NCBI GenBank assembly: GCA_013036105.1
Contig: JAAXCX010000007.1
Span: 62,001 to 126,000 of the forward strand
DNA: 64,000 nt
Reading direction: 5' to 3'
Source: Vulcanimicrobiota bacterium
GTDB lineage: Bacteria; Vulcanimicrobiota; Vulcanimicrobiia; Vulcanimicrobiales; Vulcanimicrobiaceae
Below the pieces are notes generated by a model, which searched no databases, had not been told where the DNA came from, and saw only the letters and a list, made by a program, of their open reading frames with translations. A program made the translations under genes and the position numbers. Shown here piece by piece: positions 8,367 to 17,232 of this stretch (position 1 is its first letter; every line of letters begins with the position of its first letter).

Positions 8367-10057
8367 AACGCATTCTCGCCGCTACGATTGCCGCGGTTTT
8401 TGTTCTTGCCGCATGCACCAAGACAGAGACGACCGGCAACGGACAGACGACGACGGCATTCCCAAGTAACGGGACGGACCACACAATCATGGGGCCCGTG
8501 GGCACGCCTGCGAATAGGTGGACGATTCCTCATGTGCTGCGTTATTCAACCGATGGCGACATCACATCCCTGAACCCGCATCTCGTACAGCAACTCACAC
8601 TTGGGTTTGTCTCGTCGTTGACGATGGCTTGGCTGATCAAGTGGGATCACGATAACAAGCCGTATCCCGAACTTGCGACCGAAGTGCCTACGCAACAAAA
8701 CGGCGGCGTTAGTAAAGACGGGCTTACTATCACGTATCACATCCGCAAAGGCGTGAAATGGTCCGACGGCGCGCCGTTCAACGCCGACGACGTTGTCTTC
8801 TCGACGCAAGTGGTGCTGAATAAAGCCAATAACGAGGTCAGCCGTTCGGGCTGGGACCGGATTGCGAAAATCGACGAGCCCGATAAATACACGGTCGTCT
8901 ATCATCTGAGCAAACCTTACTCGCCGTTTGTCGAAACGTTTTTTTCAACGGCCGGAGCGAACCCGTGTATTCTTCCCAAGCACATTCTCGGCGGTCTCCC
9001 AAACATCAATACGGCTCCGTACAACGCGCTGCCGGTCGGGATTGGGCCCTTCAAGTATCAGCGCTGGGATCGCGCCTCGCGCGTTGTTATGGTTGCCAAT
9101 CCGCTATACTGGCGCGGCATGCCGAAATTACAGAAAATCGTTTGGGTGATTATCCCTGACCGCAACACGGTGCTCACGCAGATTCAATCGCATCAGTTGG
9201 ACCTCTGGTATCCGGTGCCGGGAAACTATTTTGCGCGCGCGAATTCAGTTCCCGGTTACACGTCGGTACGGTTGCCGTCGTTCGGCTATAATCACTTGGA
9301 CTTTAATATCACCAGGCCCAAGGTCAGCGACCCGGCCGTGCGGCAAGCGCTCCGGCTGGCCGTGGATCGCGAAACGATCCGCAAGAAAGTCAGGCATGGC
9401 ATCGGGTACCTCCAAGAACAGCCGGCGTCGCACACGGCGTCTTATTGGGATCCTTCGATCAAGTTGGTCCCTTTCGATATCGCCAAGGCTAACGACATAC
9501 TCGACAAAGCCGGATGGGTGCGAGGCGCCGACGGCATTCGCTCAAAAAACGGCGTGACGCTGAGCAATCTTGAATTTGCCACCGCGACCGGCAGCCCTGA
9601 TACCGACCTCATGATCGAGCTGATCCGCAGCTGGTGGAAGCAAATCGGCGTGACGATAAATGTTAAGCACTATCCGGCGGCGTTGCTGTTCGCGCCGATG
9701 GCTAACGGAGGCGTTGTCCTCAACGGCCGATGGGACACCATCGCTTTTGCTTGGTTTCCTGATGCGCTCGGAGACCTTTCGACGATTTATGCTTGCAATC
9801 AGATCCCTCCGCTGGGGCAAAACGTTCTGCATTGGTGCAATCAAAAAGCAAATAACGCAATGATGGCGCTTTACGGGCACTACAACCAAGCCGATCGCGA
9901 TAAGGACGCACATATCGTTATGGAACAGTTGGCTAACGATGTACCCACCATAGTCACGGACGGCCGCGAGGATACCTACATCGTCAACCAAGATCTTCGC
10001 AACTTTCAGCCTAACGCTGTTTCACAATTCGACAACTTCATGAACGTCGACATTTAG
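8363..10057 (+). CDS. ABC transporter substrate-binding lipoprotein, family 5 (peptide/nickel/heme type)
   Basis: About 564 residues. The N-terminus MKRILAATIAAVFVLAAC is a lipobox signal (Cys18), and AGGAG precedes the ATG. The body is a classic SBP_bac_5 (DppA/OppA) fold: TSLNPHLVQ near the start, the signature LRKGVKWSDGAPFNADDVVF near residue 125, and VRQALRLAVDRETI. It binds peptides or another ligand outside the inner membrane. No permease or ATPase genes follow, only a second binding protein, so it either serves a transporter encoded elsewhere or acts as a sensor. It overlaps the Lrp-like gene by 4 nt. Confidence 0.92.
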   Translation: MKRILAATIAAVFVLAACTKTETTGNGQTTTAFPSNGTDHTIMGPVGTPANRWTIPHVLRYSTDGDITSLNPHLVQQLTLGFVSSLTMAWLIKWDHDNKPYPELATEVPTQQNGGVSKDGLTITYHIRKGVKWSDGAPFNADDVVFSTQVVLNKANNEVSRSGWDRIAKIDEPDKYTVVYHLSKPYSPFVETFFSTAGANPCILPKHILGGLPNINTAPYNALPVGIGPFKYQRWDRASRVVMVANPLYWRGMPKLQKIVWVIIPDRNTVLTQIQSHQLDLWYPVPGNYFARANSVPGYTSVRLPSFGYNHLDFNITRPKVSDPAVRQALRLAVDRETIRKKVRHGIGYLQEQPASHTASYWDPSIKLVPFDIAKANDILDKAGWVRGADGIRSKNGVTLSNLEFATATGSPDTDLMIELIRSWWKQIGVTINVKHYPAALLFAPMANGGVVLNGRWDTIAFAWFPDALGDLSTIYACNQIPPLGQNVLHWCNQKANNAMMALYGHYNQADRDKDAHIVMEQLANDVPTIVTDGREDTYIVNQDLRNFQPNAVSQFDNFMNVDI

Positions 10058-10058
10058 C

Positions 10059-11693
10059 GTGAACGCGGTCCGGGTTTGCGCGGCGCTCGTTTTGGGCGCC
10101 GCGCTCGTTTCTTGCTCGGCGAACGGCGGCTCGCGGCTCGCGGGGTCGCATCAGCGGCACCCGTGGACTATTCCCGGTACGTTGCGCTGGGCGGACGGCG
10201 AAGATATCGACAACCTCAACCCGCTGCTCTCGACGGAGACGCTCGTCAACGACCTGTCGTCGTTTACGATGGGCTATTTCTTTCTGTTCGACGACAAAGG
10301 CAACCCGATACCCTCGCTTTGTTTAAAGGTTCCGACCAAAGCCAACGGATTGATCTCCGCAGACGGAAAATCGCTGACGTTCCGGCTACGTCACGGCGTG
10401 CTGTGGCATGACGGAAAGCCGTTTACCTCGGCCGATGTCGCATTTACCGTGAAGACGATCCTCGATCCGCGCACGAACGTGCTGACGCGCGAAGGCTGGG
10501 ATCTTATTACGCGTGTTGATACGCCGGACGCATACACCGCAATCTTTCGCCTGAAAAAACCGTACGCGGCATTCATCAATCATTATTTTACGCCGATCGG
10601 CAATCCGGCCATTTTGCCCAAACACTTGCTGCAAGGCGTAGACATCAACCGCAACTCCTACAACTCACTGCCCGTCGGGCTCGGGCCCTTCCGGTACGTG
10701 CGCTGGGCGCGCGGCAACGACGTGGTGATGGAGGCGTTTCCGCAATGGTGGGGCGGGGCGCCGAAACTCCAGCGCGTCATTTTCCAAATCATTCCCGACG
10801 CAAATTCGGTTTTCGTGGCGCTGCAATCCCACGCGATCGACATGTACGTGCGCGTTCCGAATGCGCAGTACCAATCCGTCGCCCGGACGGCCGCGACGCG
10901 CACCATCGACCATGACGTCACCAGCTACGGCCACATCGACTTCAACCTGAAGAATCCGATGCTTGCGGATCCGCAGGTGCGCCAAGCGCTGGCGCGCGCA
11001 ATCGACGTGCACCTCATGTGGCAGAAAGTCGATCATCAAACCGGCTACCTTGCGTGCACGCCGATCTCGCATATGAGTTGGGCCTACGATCCGAATGCAC
11101 CGTGCTATTCGTTCGATTTGAAAGCTGCGGCGGCGCAACTGGATCGCGATGGATGGAAACTCGGAACCGACGGGCTGCGTCACAAAAACGGCGCGACGCT
11201 GAACTTCGACTTCGCAGGTAATACCGGCAATCCCGGGCTGGACGCGCGGGTACTCATGATTCAGCAGTGGTTTAAAGCGATCGGCGTGGGCCTCGACTAC
11301 ACGCGCTATCCGACCAACCGGCTCTTCGCGTCGTATGCGGGTGGCGGCATTGCCGCGACGCGCCGTTACGACCTGGTCTCCTACGCTTGGACGGTCGCGC
11401 CCGATCCGGATCTCACGAACCTGGTCGCGTGCTCGCGCATCTCGCCGCTGGGCCAGAACTACATGGCCTATTGCAATCCCGAGGTTGACCGCGCGTTACA
11501 AGATGCGCTATCGCACTACGAACGGGGCCGCCGCCGCGCGGATTACATCTTGATGCAAGAACTGATGGCGCGCGACGTTCCGTTCATCGTACTGAGCCAG
11601 CGGACCGATCACGTAACGTTCAACGATGACTTTACCGGAGTCAATCCCGGACCGCAGCTGATGTTCTGGAATCCGCAAGATATTTCGAACTGA
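10059..11693 (+). CDS. Second ABC substrate-binding lipoprotein, family 5, tandem paralogue
   Basis: 544 residues starting at GTG 10059, one base after the previous stop. The lipobox is at ALVSC (Cys19). It has the same SBP_bac_5 signature (FRLRHGVLWHDGKPFTSADVAF) and VRQALARAIDVHLMW as its neighbour, so the pair arose by duplication. Two adjacent binding proteins of one family suggest two related ligands feeding one permease. The 3' end overlaps by about 53 nt, in convergent orientation, the end of the membrane glycosyltransferase gene. Confidence 0.92.
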   Translation: MNAVRVCAALVLGAALVSCSANGGSRLAGSHQRHPWTIPGTLRWADGEDIDNLNPLLSTETLVNDLSSFTMGYFFLFDDKGNPIPSLCLKVPTKANGLISADGKSLTFRLRHGVLWHDGKPFTSADVAFTVKTILDPRTNVLTREGWDLITRVDTPDAYTAIFRLKKPYAAFINHYFTPIGNPAILPKHLLQGVDINRNSYNSLPVGLGPFRYVRWARGNDVVMEAFPQWWGGAPKLQRVIFQIIPDANSVFVALQSHAIDMYVRVPNAQYQSVARTAATRTIDHDVTSYGHIDFNLKNPMLADPQVRQALARAIDVHLMWQKVDHQTGYLACTPISHMSWAYDPNAPCYSFDLKAAAAQLDRDGWKLGTDGLRHKNGATLNFDFAGNTGNPGLDARVLMIQQWFKAIGVGLDYTRYPTNRLFASYAGGGIAATRRYDLVSYAWTVAPDPDLTNLVACSRISPLGQNYMAYCNPEVDRALQDALSHYERGRRRADYILMQELMARDVPFIVLSQRTDHVTFNDDFTGVNPGPQLMFWNPQDISN

Positions 11694-13035
11694 TCCACGC
11701 TCCGTAGACCAGTAGCGCGCCGCCCGCGAGCGATGCGCAGCGCAACAGCGACCAGAATGCGTTTTGCGCGAAAAGTCCCGTTGCCAACTGTTCGGCATGC
11801 CAGACGCCGGGTGCGGTCATGCCCCTAACGGCCGGTGATAGCGGCGCTATGGCGTCGGGCCATACCGGCATAACGTGGGTTTGCGCGTAGATGCCTACCG
11901 CGACGATTATGAGTGCAGTACCAAAGGGCGCGGCCAACGCGCGAAAGCCGAACTCTCCGCGCAGCACGAGCAGTGCTAACGCAAACGCCAGTGTGAGCAG
12001 GAGCGTTTGCGGGGTGGCCCCGGGATTCTGTGCCAGTCCGATCCAGTTCGTCGCGCAGAGCAGCGAGCCGGCCATGATGACCGGAAGCGCGGAAGCGGGC
12101 GCGCGCAAGACCAGCGCAACGGCGGGAACGAACATGATGACCAAATCGTGCTGGTGGAAAAATGCAGCGCCGAACGGCACGAGCGCGCACGAAATGACGA
12201 ACAGCGTCAAGCGATCGTCGAATTGTACCATCGCGCGCAGCCAAAAAAGCATGGCTGCGACGGCAGCTGCGCCTCCGGTTGCGATGGCCACGTTGTCAGG
12301 CGCGCCGAAACCATAGGCGATGGCCGCGGGCGTGAGCTGAATCGCCGAGAATTGTTCGGCGGCTCCGTGCGCCAACAGCACGAGAGCGTACGTCAGAACA
12401 CCGTTCACGCTGACGCCGGCGCACAGGAGCGCGAAAAAGGCAACGCCCGCTATGAGTGCGAGCGCCGTATTTTTCCGGCGAAATTCGCCGGCGAGTGATA
12501 GCGCCAGATTCGGTTGCGCGAAAGCGGCAGCCGATGCCAGCACTTTTCCGCCGAATCGTGTGGCGGCGTAAGCAATAGCTACGGCAGCAGCGACGGGTAG
12601 CGCGATTTGTCCGAGCGCCAGCGCGTTGGTTATCGCGCCGAACCCGAGTGCCGCCAGCGCAAGCGCGATCACGTTGAAGGCCGATCGCGGCACTCCGCCC
12701 AGCGACAATGCGATCCATAGCAGCGCGAAAATCGAGAGCACGAGGACCACGCGCCATGCATTCGCTGCGGTCGGATAGGCAAGCCGCGCGAACGCGGACC
12801 ACAACGGCAGCGTTGCCGGAGGGCCGACGAATGGCAAGAATTCGAAGCGTTTAGCGTTTACTCCGGGGAGGGTTCGTTCGGTTTGCCAGATTGCCGTGCC
12901 GTAGGGATCGCCGCCTCGCGTCCATGCCGCGCCCGCGGAATAGTACGCTTCAAAATCACGCAGCGACGGGCCGGGCGCGCGATGCGGGCGCGCGATCGTC
13001 AGCGCGACAATAACGGCAAGCGCTGCAATCGTCAG
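11641..13035 (-). CDS. Polytopic membrane glycosyltransferase, GT87/DUF2029-like
   Basis: About 460 residues with roughly ten hydrophobic helices. After the first helix comes the polar motif PSLRDFEAYYSAGAAWTRGGDPYG, the Asp-containing periplasmic loop of the GT87 (polyprenyl-phosphomannose-dependent) mannosyltransferase family. It probably adds a sugar from a lipid carrier on the outer face of the inner membrane. The frame runs upstream to a GTG at 13305, but that part overlaps the site-2 protease gene and does not look real. No ATG, GTG or TTG lies near the first helix; CTG 13035 does, 15 nt after the upstream stop, so the start is uncertain. Confidence 0.7.
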   Translation of the reverse strand: MTIAALAVIVALTIARPHRAPGPSLRDFEAYYSAGAAWTRGGDPYGTAIWQTERTLPGVNAKRFEFLPFVGPPATLPLWSAFARLAYPTAANAWRVVLVLSIFALLWIALSLGGVPRSAFNVIALALAALGFGAITNALALGQIALPVAAAVAIAYAATRFGGKVLASAAAFAQPNLALSLAGEFRRKNTALALIAGVAFFALLCAGVSVNGVLTYALVLLAHGAAEQFSAIQLTPAAIAYGFGAPDNVAIATGGAAAVAAMLFWLRAMVQFDDRLTLFVISCALVPFGAAFFHQHDLVIMFVPAVALVLRAPASALPVIMAGSLLCATNWIGLAQNPGATPQTLLLTLAFALALLVLRGEFGFRALAAPFGTALIIVAVGIYAQTHVMPVWPDAIAPLSPAVRGMTAPGVWHAEQLATGLFAQNAFWSLLRCASLAGGALLVYGAWISSKYLADSRTSAAVRD

Positions 13036-13049
13036 CGCGGCCCAGCGCG

Positions 13050-13946
13050 TTACGCGTGGGTCGATGGCATTCCCGCGGCGTGGGTCACCGTCATGAGGTA
13101 GAAAAGCGCGAACAGCGTTGCGAGATACCAGGTTCCGACGCGAACCTTGGCGGGCGTCGTCATTGCGGCAAACCGCGGATCCTGATGTCCCCGCCAGCCC
13201 GCGATTGCGCTTGGCAGTGCGAGCGCGGCAAACAGGATGACGAAGAAGAGTGAAATGTGGAGCGTGAACGCGAGCACCAGGAATACGACGAATCCGACCA
13301 CCCACAGTACCGGGGAGAGCGCGCCGGCGATGCGTCCGCCGTCGAACGGCATAACCGGGATCATGTTAAAGAGATTGAGGAACGCGCCCACGTAGGCTGC
13401 CATAAACCAAAACGGTTGGTGTGTTTCCACGGCAAACACAAAACACATCACGGCGATGCCTAAGCCTGTGAGAGGGCCCGCGAGCGCTATATAAGCGTCG
13501 TGTTCGAGATTCTCGGGAACACCGCCGACGGTGTAGGCGCCGATGAACGGAATGAACATCGGCAACCGCGCGGGCAATCCGTAATTGCGAATGGTGAAAT
13601 AGTGTCCGAGCTCGTGCGCGAGAATCATCAGCACGAAAACCAGCGCGAATTTCCAGCCCCAGAATATCCCGTAGAGCCAGATCGAGAGAAACATCGATCC
13701 GCCGAACTTCAAAATCAAGAACAGCGCCTTGAAGTTGAACAGGACCAGCAGCAGCGACTTGAATTTCAGGAGAATGGCGCCGATGCCGAGGCCGGCGGCG
13801 CCGATGCCTTCAGCAGTTTTCTTGGCGCGTTCTTTCTTGGCGTCGGGCGGAACGTAGTCAACATCGTATGCGCGATTCTCAGGCCGCTCGGCGTTAAATC
13901 CCGAGGCCCAAGGATTCTTTGGAGGCTTTTTCCCGTCGTCGTTCAC
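13050..13946 (-). CDS. Site-2 protease family (M50) membrane zinc metalloprotease
   Basis: 298 residues. A charged cytoplasmic N-terminus (about 65 residues) precedes several membrane helices. The zinc motif HELGH is near residue 126 and the third ligand is in NLFNMIPVMPFDGGR, near residue 210. Family members cut membrane-anchored regulators by regulated intramembrane proteolysis. GTG 13946 is preceded by AAGGGAG. It is the first gene of a two-gene minus-strand unit with the GT87-like gene and is divergent from ndh, 51 nt away. No anti-sigma or other likely substrate is nearby. Confidence 0.9.
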   Translation of the reverse strand: MNDDGKKPPKNPWASGFNAERPENRAYDVDYVPPDAKKERAKKTAEGIGAAGLGIGAILLKFKSLLLVLFNFKALFLILKFGGSMFLSIWLYGIFWGWKFALVFVLMILAHELGHYFTIRNYGLPARLPMFIPFIGAYTVGGVPENLEHDAYIALAGPLTGLGIAVMCFVFAVETHQPFWFMAAYVGAFLNLFNMIPVMPFDGGRIAGALSPVLWVVGFVVFLVLAFTLHISLFFVILFAALALPSAIAGWRGHQDPRFAAMTTPAKVRVGTWYLATLFALFYLMTVTHAAGMPSTHA

Positions 13947-13997
13947 GCTGGCTCCCTTCTACGATGACAACGCGAGTTCTTAGCTGAAGAGAGGGAC

Positions 13998-15311
13998 GTG
14001 ACGCGCATCGTTATTTTGGGCGGCGGTTTCGCGGCCATCGGAGTCGCGCAGCGTTTAGAGCGGCTTCTGCGGCCGAGCGACGCCGAATTAACGCTGATCA
14101 GCCGCGAGAATTTTTCGCTATTCACGCCGATGCTGCCGGAGGTGAGCTCGGGCGCGCTGGGAACGCGCGACATCGTGACGCCGATCCGCGCGCAAATAAG
14201 GCGGACGCATTTCATTTTGGCCGACGTCACCGGCGTCGATTTGGCAAAACGCGAAGTGTCTTACGCGCACACGCTGACAGGCGTTACGGAGCGCATCGGC
14301 TACGATCAGCTCGTGCTGACGACAGGCGCGTCAACGTCGACGTTTGGATTGCCCGGCATCCCGGAGCGCGTCTTCGCGCTGAAGACGCTGGAGGACGCGG
14401 CAATTTTGCGCAACCGTTTGATTTGGCTGCTCGAACTGGCCGATGACGCCGGCGAGCTCGAACGCAAGAAATTGCTGACGCTGGTCGTGGTCGGCGGCGG
14501 TTTCACGGGCGTCGAAACCACCGGCGAGATGGCCGAGCTCTTTCGGAATGTCGAGCGTTTCTATCCCAACGTGCGTCCCGGCGACGTGCGCATCGTGCTG
14601 ATCGAGGGCGGCGCGACGCTGCTGCCCGGACTTCCGCCGCGCATGGGATCGTACGCGGAGAAGTTTTTGCGCAAGCGCGGGGTCGAAGTCGTGACCGGCG
14701 ACGGCGTGCGTGGCGCGGACGATGAGGGGATCGAACTGCTCAGCGGCAGACGGATCGAAACGCGCACGATCGTATGGAGCGCCGGCATCAAGCCGCGCGT
14801 ACTTGCCGGAACTGAAAGTCTGCCGCGCTCGAAAAATGGCGCGATTCTTGTGAACCCCGACATGAGCGTTTCTGGTTTTTCCGGCATTTGGGCGTGCGGC
14901 GACTGCGCGGCGGTGCCGGCCGGCGCCGGCTCGTTCTATCCGCCGACCGCACAGCACGCGATCCGCGAAGCGCCGGTGCTGGCCGAGAATATCGTCTGGT
15001 CGCTGCGCCAAAAGGCGACGCGCCCTTTCCACTACTCGTCGCTCGGCATGATGGCGTCGCTGGGAGCTCGCAAAGCGGTGGCGCAGCTGCCCGGCGACCG
15101 CGTGCTGACCGGGTTTCTCGCATGGTTTCTCTGGCGGACCTACTATCTGGCGCGCCTGCCTGGATTGGACCGGAAATTGCGCGTCGCATTCGACTGGACG
15201 CTCGAACTGCTCTTCCCGCGCGACATTTCCGAACTGCGTGTCTATACACGGCGCGCACAGTCCAGCGCGGCGGCCGACGCGGGGCTTCTTCCGCGCGACG
15301 AGAATCCGTAA
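13998..15311 (+). CDS. ndh: NADH:quinone oxidoreductase type 2 (NDH-2)
   Basis: 437 residues. It has an N-terminal FAD-binding GGGFAAIG, a second nucleotide-binding VVGGGFTGVETTGE near residue 170 for NADH, GIWACGDCAA near residue 300 for FAD, and a C-terminal amphipathic region with Trp/Arg clusters (WFLWRTYYLARLPG) for membrane attachment. It passes electrons from NADH to quinone without pumping protons. The start is GTG 13998 with GAGAGGGA upstream. The gene is followed after 3 nt by a LeuA-family gene, with no obvious metabolic link. Confidence 0.9.
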   Translation: MTRIVILGGGFAAIGVAQRLERLLRPSDAELTLISRENFSLFTPMLPEVSSGALGTRDIVTPIRAQIRRTHFILADVTGVDLAKREVSYAHTLTGVTERIGYDQLVLTTGASTSTFGLPGIPERVFALKTLEDAAILRNRLIWLLELADDAGELERKKLLTLVVVGGGFTGVETTGEMAELFRNVERFYPNVRPGDVRIVLIEGGATLLPGLPPRMGSYAEKFLRKRGVEVVTGDGVRGADDEGIELLSGRRIETRTIVWSAGIKPRVLAGTESLPRSKNGAILVNPDMSVSGFSGIWACGDCAAVPAGAGSFYPPTAQHAIREAPVLAENIVWSLRQKATRPFHYSSLGMMASLGARKAVAQLPGDRVLTGFLAWFLWRTYYLARLPGLDRKLRVAFDWTLELLFPRDISELRVYTRRAQSSAAADAGLLPRDENP

Positions 15312-15314
15312 CGC

Positions 15315-16712
15315 GTGGAATTGAAAGAGCCGATCGGGCAGCTGATCCGCGACCCGCGCGAATTCACCAAGGATCTGAAGTTCCCCAATCCGGCCGACAT
15401 TCGCATTTATGACGAGACGCTGCGCGACGGCGAACAGATGCCCGGCGTCTGCTATACGCCCGAGCAGAAGCGCGACATCGCCAAGCAGCTGGCCGAGATC
15501 GGCGTGCACGTGATGAGCGTGGGATTCCCCGCCGCATCGGCCGGCGATCGCAAGACGCTGCAGCTGGTGATGGAATCGAAGCGGCGGGGCGAGCTTGGCA
15601 ACGTCGAGATCGTCGTCATGTGCCGCAGCAATCCCAACGATATCGATGTTACGGCGAAAACGCTGGAAGAAGTGGGCGTTTCGCCGGCGGACGTGACGTT
15701 CTTCATTTTTACGAGCGGCAGCGATCTGCATCTGAAGTACAAGATCGGCAAGACGCTGCTCAAGTTGGAAGGCCGCGACGAGCGCGAGTGGCTCGATCTG
15801 CCACTTGAGTTTTATCGCGAAGCAAACATCAAACTGCAATGTGATGCGATCCGCTACGCGCGCAGCCGGGGCGTGACGAGCATCGAATTCGGCGCCGAAG
15901 ACGGCAGCCGCGGCGATGTCGATTACTTCATTCGCTACTTCAAGCGCAGCTTGGAAGCGGGCGGTGACCGGCCCGCGTGGCCGGATACGGTTGGCTGTTT
16001 AACGCCCGAGGCCGCGCGTTGGTACTGCTCGCGCATCGTCGATGCGATGCCGCCCGGTTTGCCGATGGTCTGCCATTTCCACAACGACTACGGCTTGGGC
16101 ACGATCAACGCGATTACCGCGGTTTCGTGCGGGTTTAAGATCGTGTCGGTTACCGCAAACGGGTACGGCGAGCGCGCGGGTAACGTGAAGTTGCACGAAT
16201 TCGTGACGGCGCTCAACGTTTTGTACGGCGTCGAAATCCCGGGTTTCAAATACGACAAGTTGCGCGACCTCGCGCGCTTTATGGAACGCATGAGCGGCGT
16301 GCCGATGCAGCAGCACGAGCCGATCGTGGGGTCAAAAGTGTTCGCGCACGAATCGGGGATCCACACGCAGGCGATGCTGATCGACCGGCGGATGTATGAA
16401 GCGGTTCCAGCGGGACTGGTTGGCGGCGAGATTTCTTGGATCTTCGGGAAGCACTCGGGCGTTGCACTCGTGAAGGATACGCTGCGCAAACACGCTGCCG
16501 AACTTTCCGCACAAGGCGTCGAGCCTTCGGATGATCTCGCGCAGCGCGTAACCGACGAGATCAAACGTCTGCGCGAAGAGCGCGCCGCGAGCAGCAAGAG
16601 TGAGGAAACTATCGCTACGTACGAGCGGGCGATGGGGCAGCTCTCGCTGGACGAAGCCGACGTCGTGGAGATCGCCGCGGCCATTGGAGCGCCGAAAACC
16701 GCTGCGCGCTAA
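15315..16712 (+). CDS. 2-isopropylmalate/homocitrate synthase-family acyltransferase (DRE-TIM)
   Basis: 465 residues. Catalytic and metal motifs of the LeuA superfamily are present: DETLRDGEQMPG near residue 32, the metal pair HFHND near 254, GYGERAGN near 280, HESGIH near 348 and FGKHSG near 378. The protein condenses acetyl-CoA with a 2-oxoacid. It stops shortly after the barrel and linker, so the allosteric LeuA dimerisation domain for leucine feedback is missing. Homocitrate, citramalate or Re-citrate synthase activity are therefore alternatives to leucine synthesis. GTG 15315 is 4 nt after ndh. No leu genes lie nearby. Confidence 0.85.
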   Translation: MELKEPIGQLIRDPREFTKDLKFPNPADIRIYDETLRDGEQMPGVCYTPEQKRDIAKQLAEIGVHVMSVGFPAASAGDRKTLQLVMESKRRGELGNVEIVVMCRSNPNDIDVTAKTLEEVGVSPADVTFFIFTSGSDLHLKYKIGKTLLKLEGRDEREWLDLPLEFYREANIKLQCDAIRYARSRGVTSIEFGAEDGSRGDVDYFIRYFKRSLEAGGDRPAWPDTVGCLTPEAARWYCSRIVDAMPPGLPMVCHFHNDYGLGTINAITAVSCGFKIVSVTANGYGERAGNVKLHEFVTALNVLYGVEIPGFKYDKLRDLARFMERMSGVPMQQHEPIVGSKVFAHESGIHTQAMLIDRRMYEAVPAGLVGGEISWIFGKHSGVALVKDTLRKHAAELSAQGVEPSDDLAQRVTDEIKRLREERAASSKSEETIATYERAMGQLSLDEADVVEIAAAIGAPKTAAR

Positions 16713-16751
16713 GCCCCTTGCTAGAATGCGGCCTCGTCGTGATATCTCTGC

Positions 16752-16970
16752 GTGCGATTCAGCAAATATGCAATCGAGCAGATGCGCCGTCGTCGTATTC
16801 CGGAATCGGATGTTGCGGTCGTCTGCTCTTGGCCCGCCATGGTCGTCGAAGGGCGAGCGGGCGCGAAGACATTTTACGGCCAAGGCCCAGCGAGCGGTTA
16901 CCGCATTCGAGTAATGGTCGGCACCGATGGTATCGTGAAGAGTGCCGCCTTTGCGGACTGGCGCAAATGA
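16752..16970 (+). CDS. DUF4258 small protein (putative toxin of a toxin-antitoxin-like pair)
   Basis: 72 residues from GTG 16752. The pattern FSKYAIEQMRRRRIPESDV, then a Gly-rich strand and RIRVMVGTDGIVKSAAF, matches the DUF4258 family, a small RelE/BrnT-like fold. It is followed directly by a DUF2283 gene with a strong AGGAGG that overlaps the end of this gene. The two families commonly occur side by side, which suggests a type II toxin-antitoxin-like module. Toxicity is not proven, so this remains inference. Confidence 0.75.
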   Translation: MRFSKYAIEQMRRRRIPESDVAVVCSWPAMVVEGRAGAKTFYGQGPASGYRIRVMVGTDGIVKSAAFADWRK

Positions 16971-16980
16971 GGAGGGTATG

Positions 16981-17229
16981 ATGATTCACCCGATAGATGT
17001 TGAAATTGACCATGAAGCGGACGCGGGTTATATCAAGTACTCGAGAGGCGAAGTCGCGGAAACGATCGAGGTTTGGAAAGAAGGAGCGGTAGCGGCCGAC
17101 GTTGACTCGAGCGGAAATATCCTGGGAATAGAAGTCCTCGGTTTCGATGAAGAACTTCTTTCGCGCGCGCGCGCTTTCGCGAGCGAAAACGACCTCATTT
17201 TCCCGGAACGGTTGGGTTCGCCGGATTAA
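16981..17229 (+). CDS. DUF2283 small protein (putative antitoxin partner)
   Basis: 82 residues. The sequence (DHEADAGYIKY, then VAADVDSSGNILGIEVLGF) is the DUF2283 signature. AGGAGG at 16970-16976 is 5 bases before ATG 16981; the earlier ATG 16978 is too close. It is acidic, as antitoxins of such pairs often are. It is cotranscribed with the DUF4258 gene and convergent with the M55 aminopeptidase gene, with only 3 nt between stops. Confidence 0.8.
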   Translation: MIHPIDVEIDHEADAGYIKYSRGEVAETIEVWKEGAVAADVDSSGNILGIEVLGFDEELLSRARAFASENDLIFPERLGSPD

Positions 17230-17232
17230 AGT

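Noticed and set aside
14331-15839. Long open frame antisense to ndh and the LeuA-family gene
   Set aside because: It spans two well supported genes, has His/Arg-rich composition typical of GC-rich shadow frames and no family.
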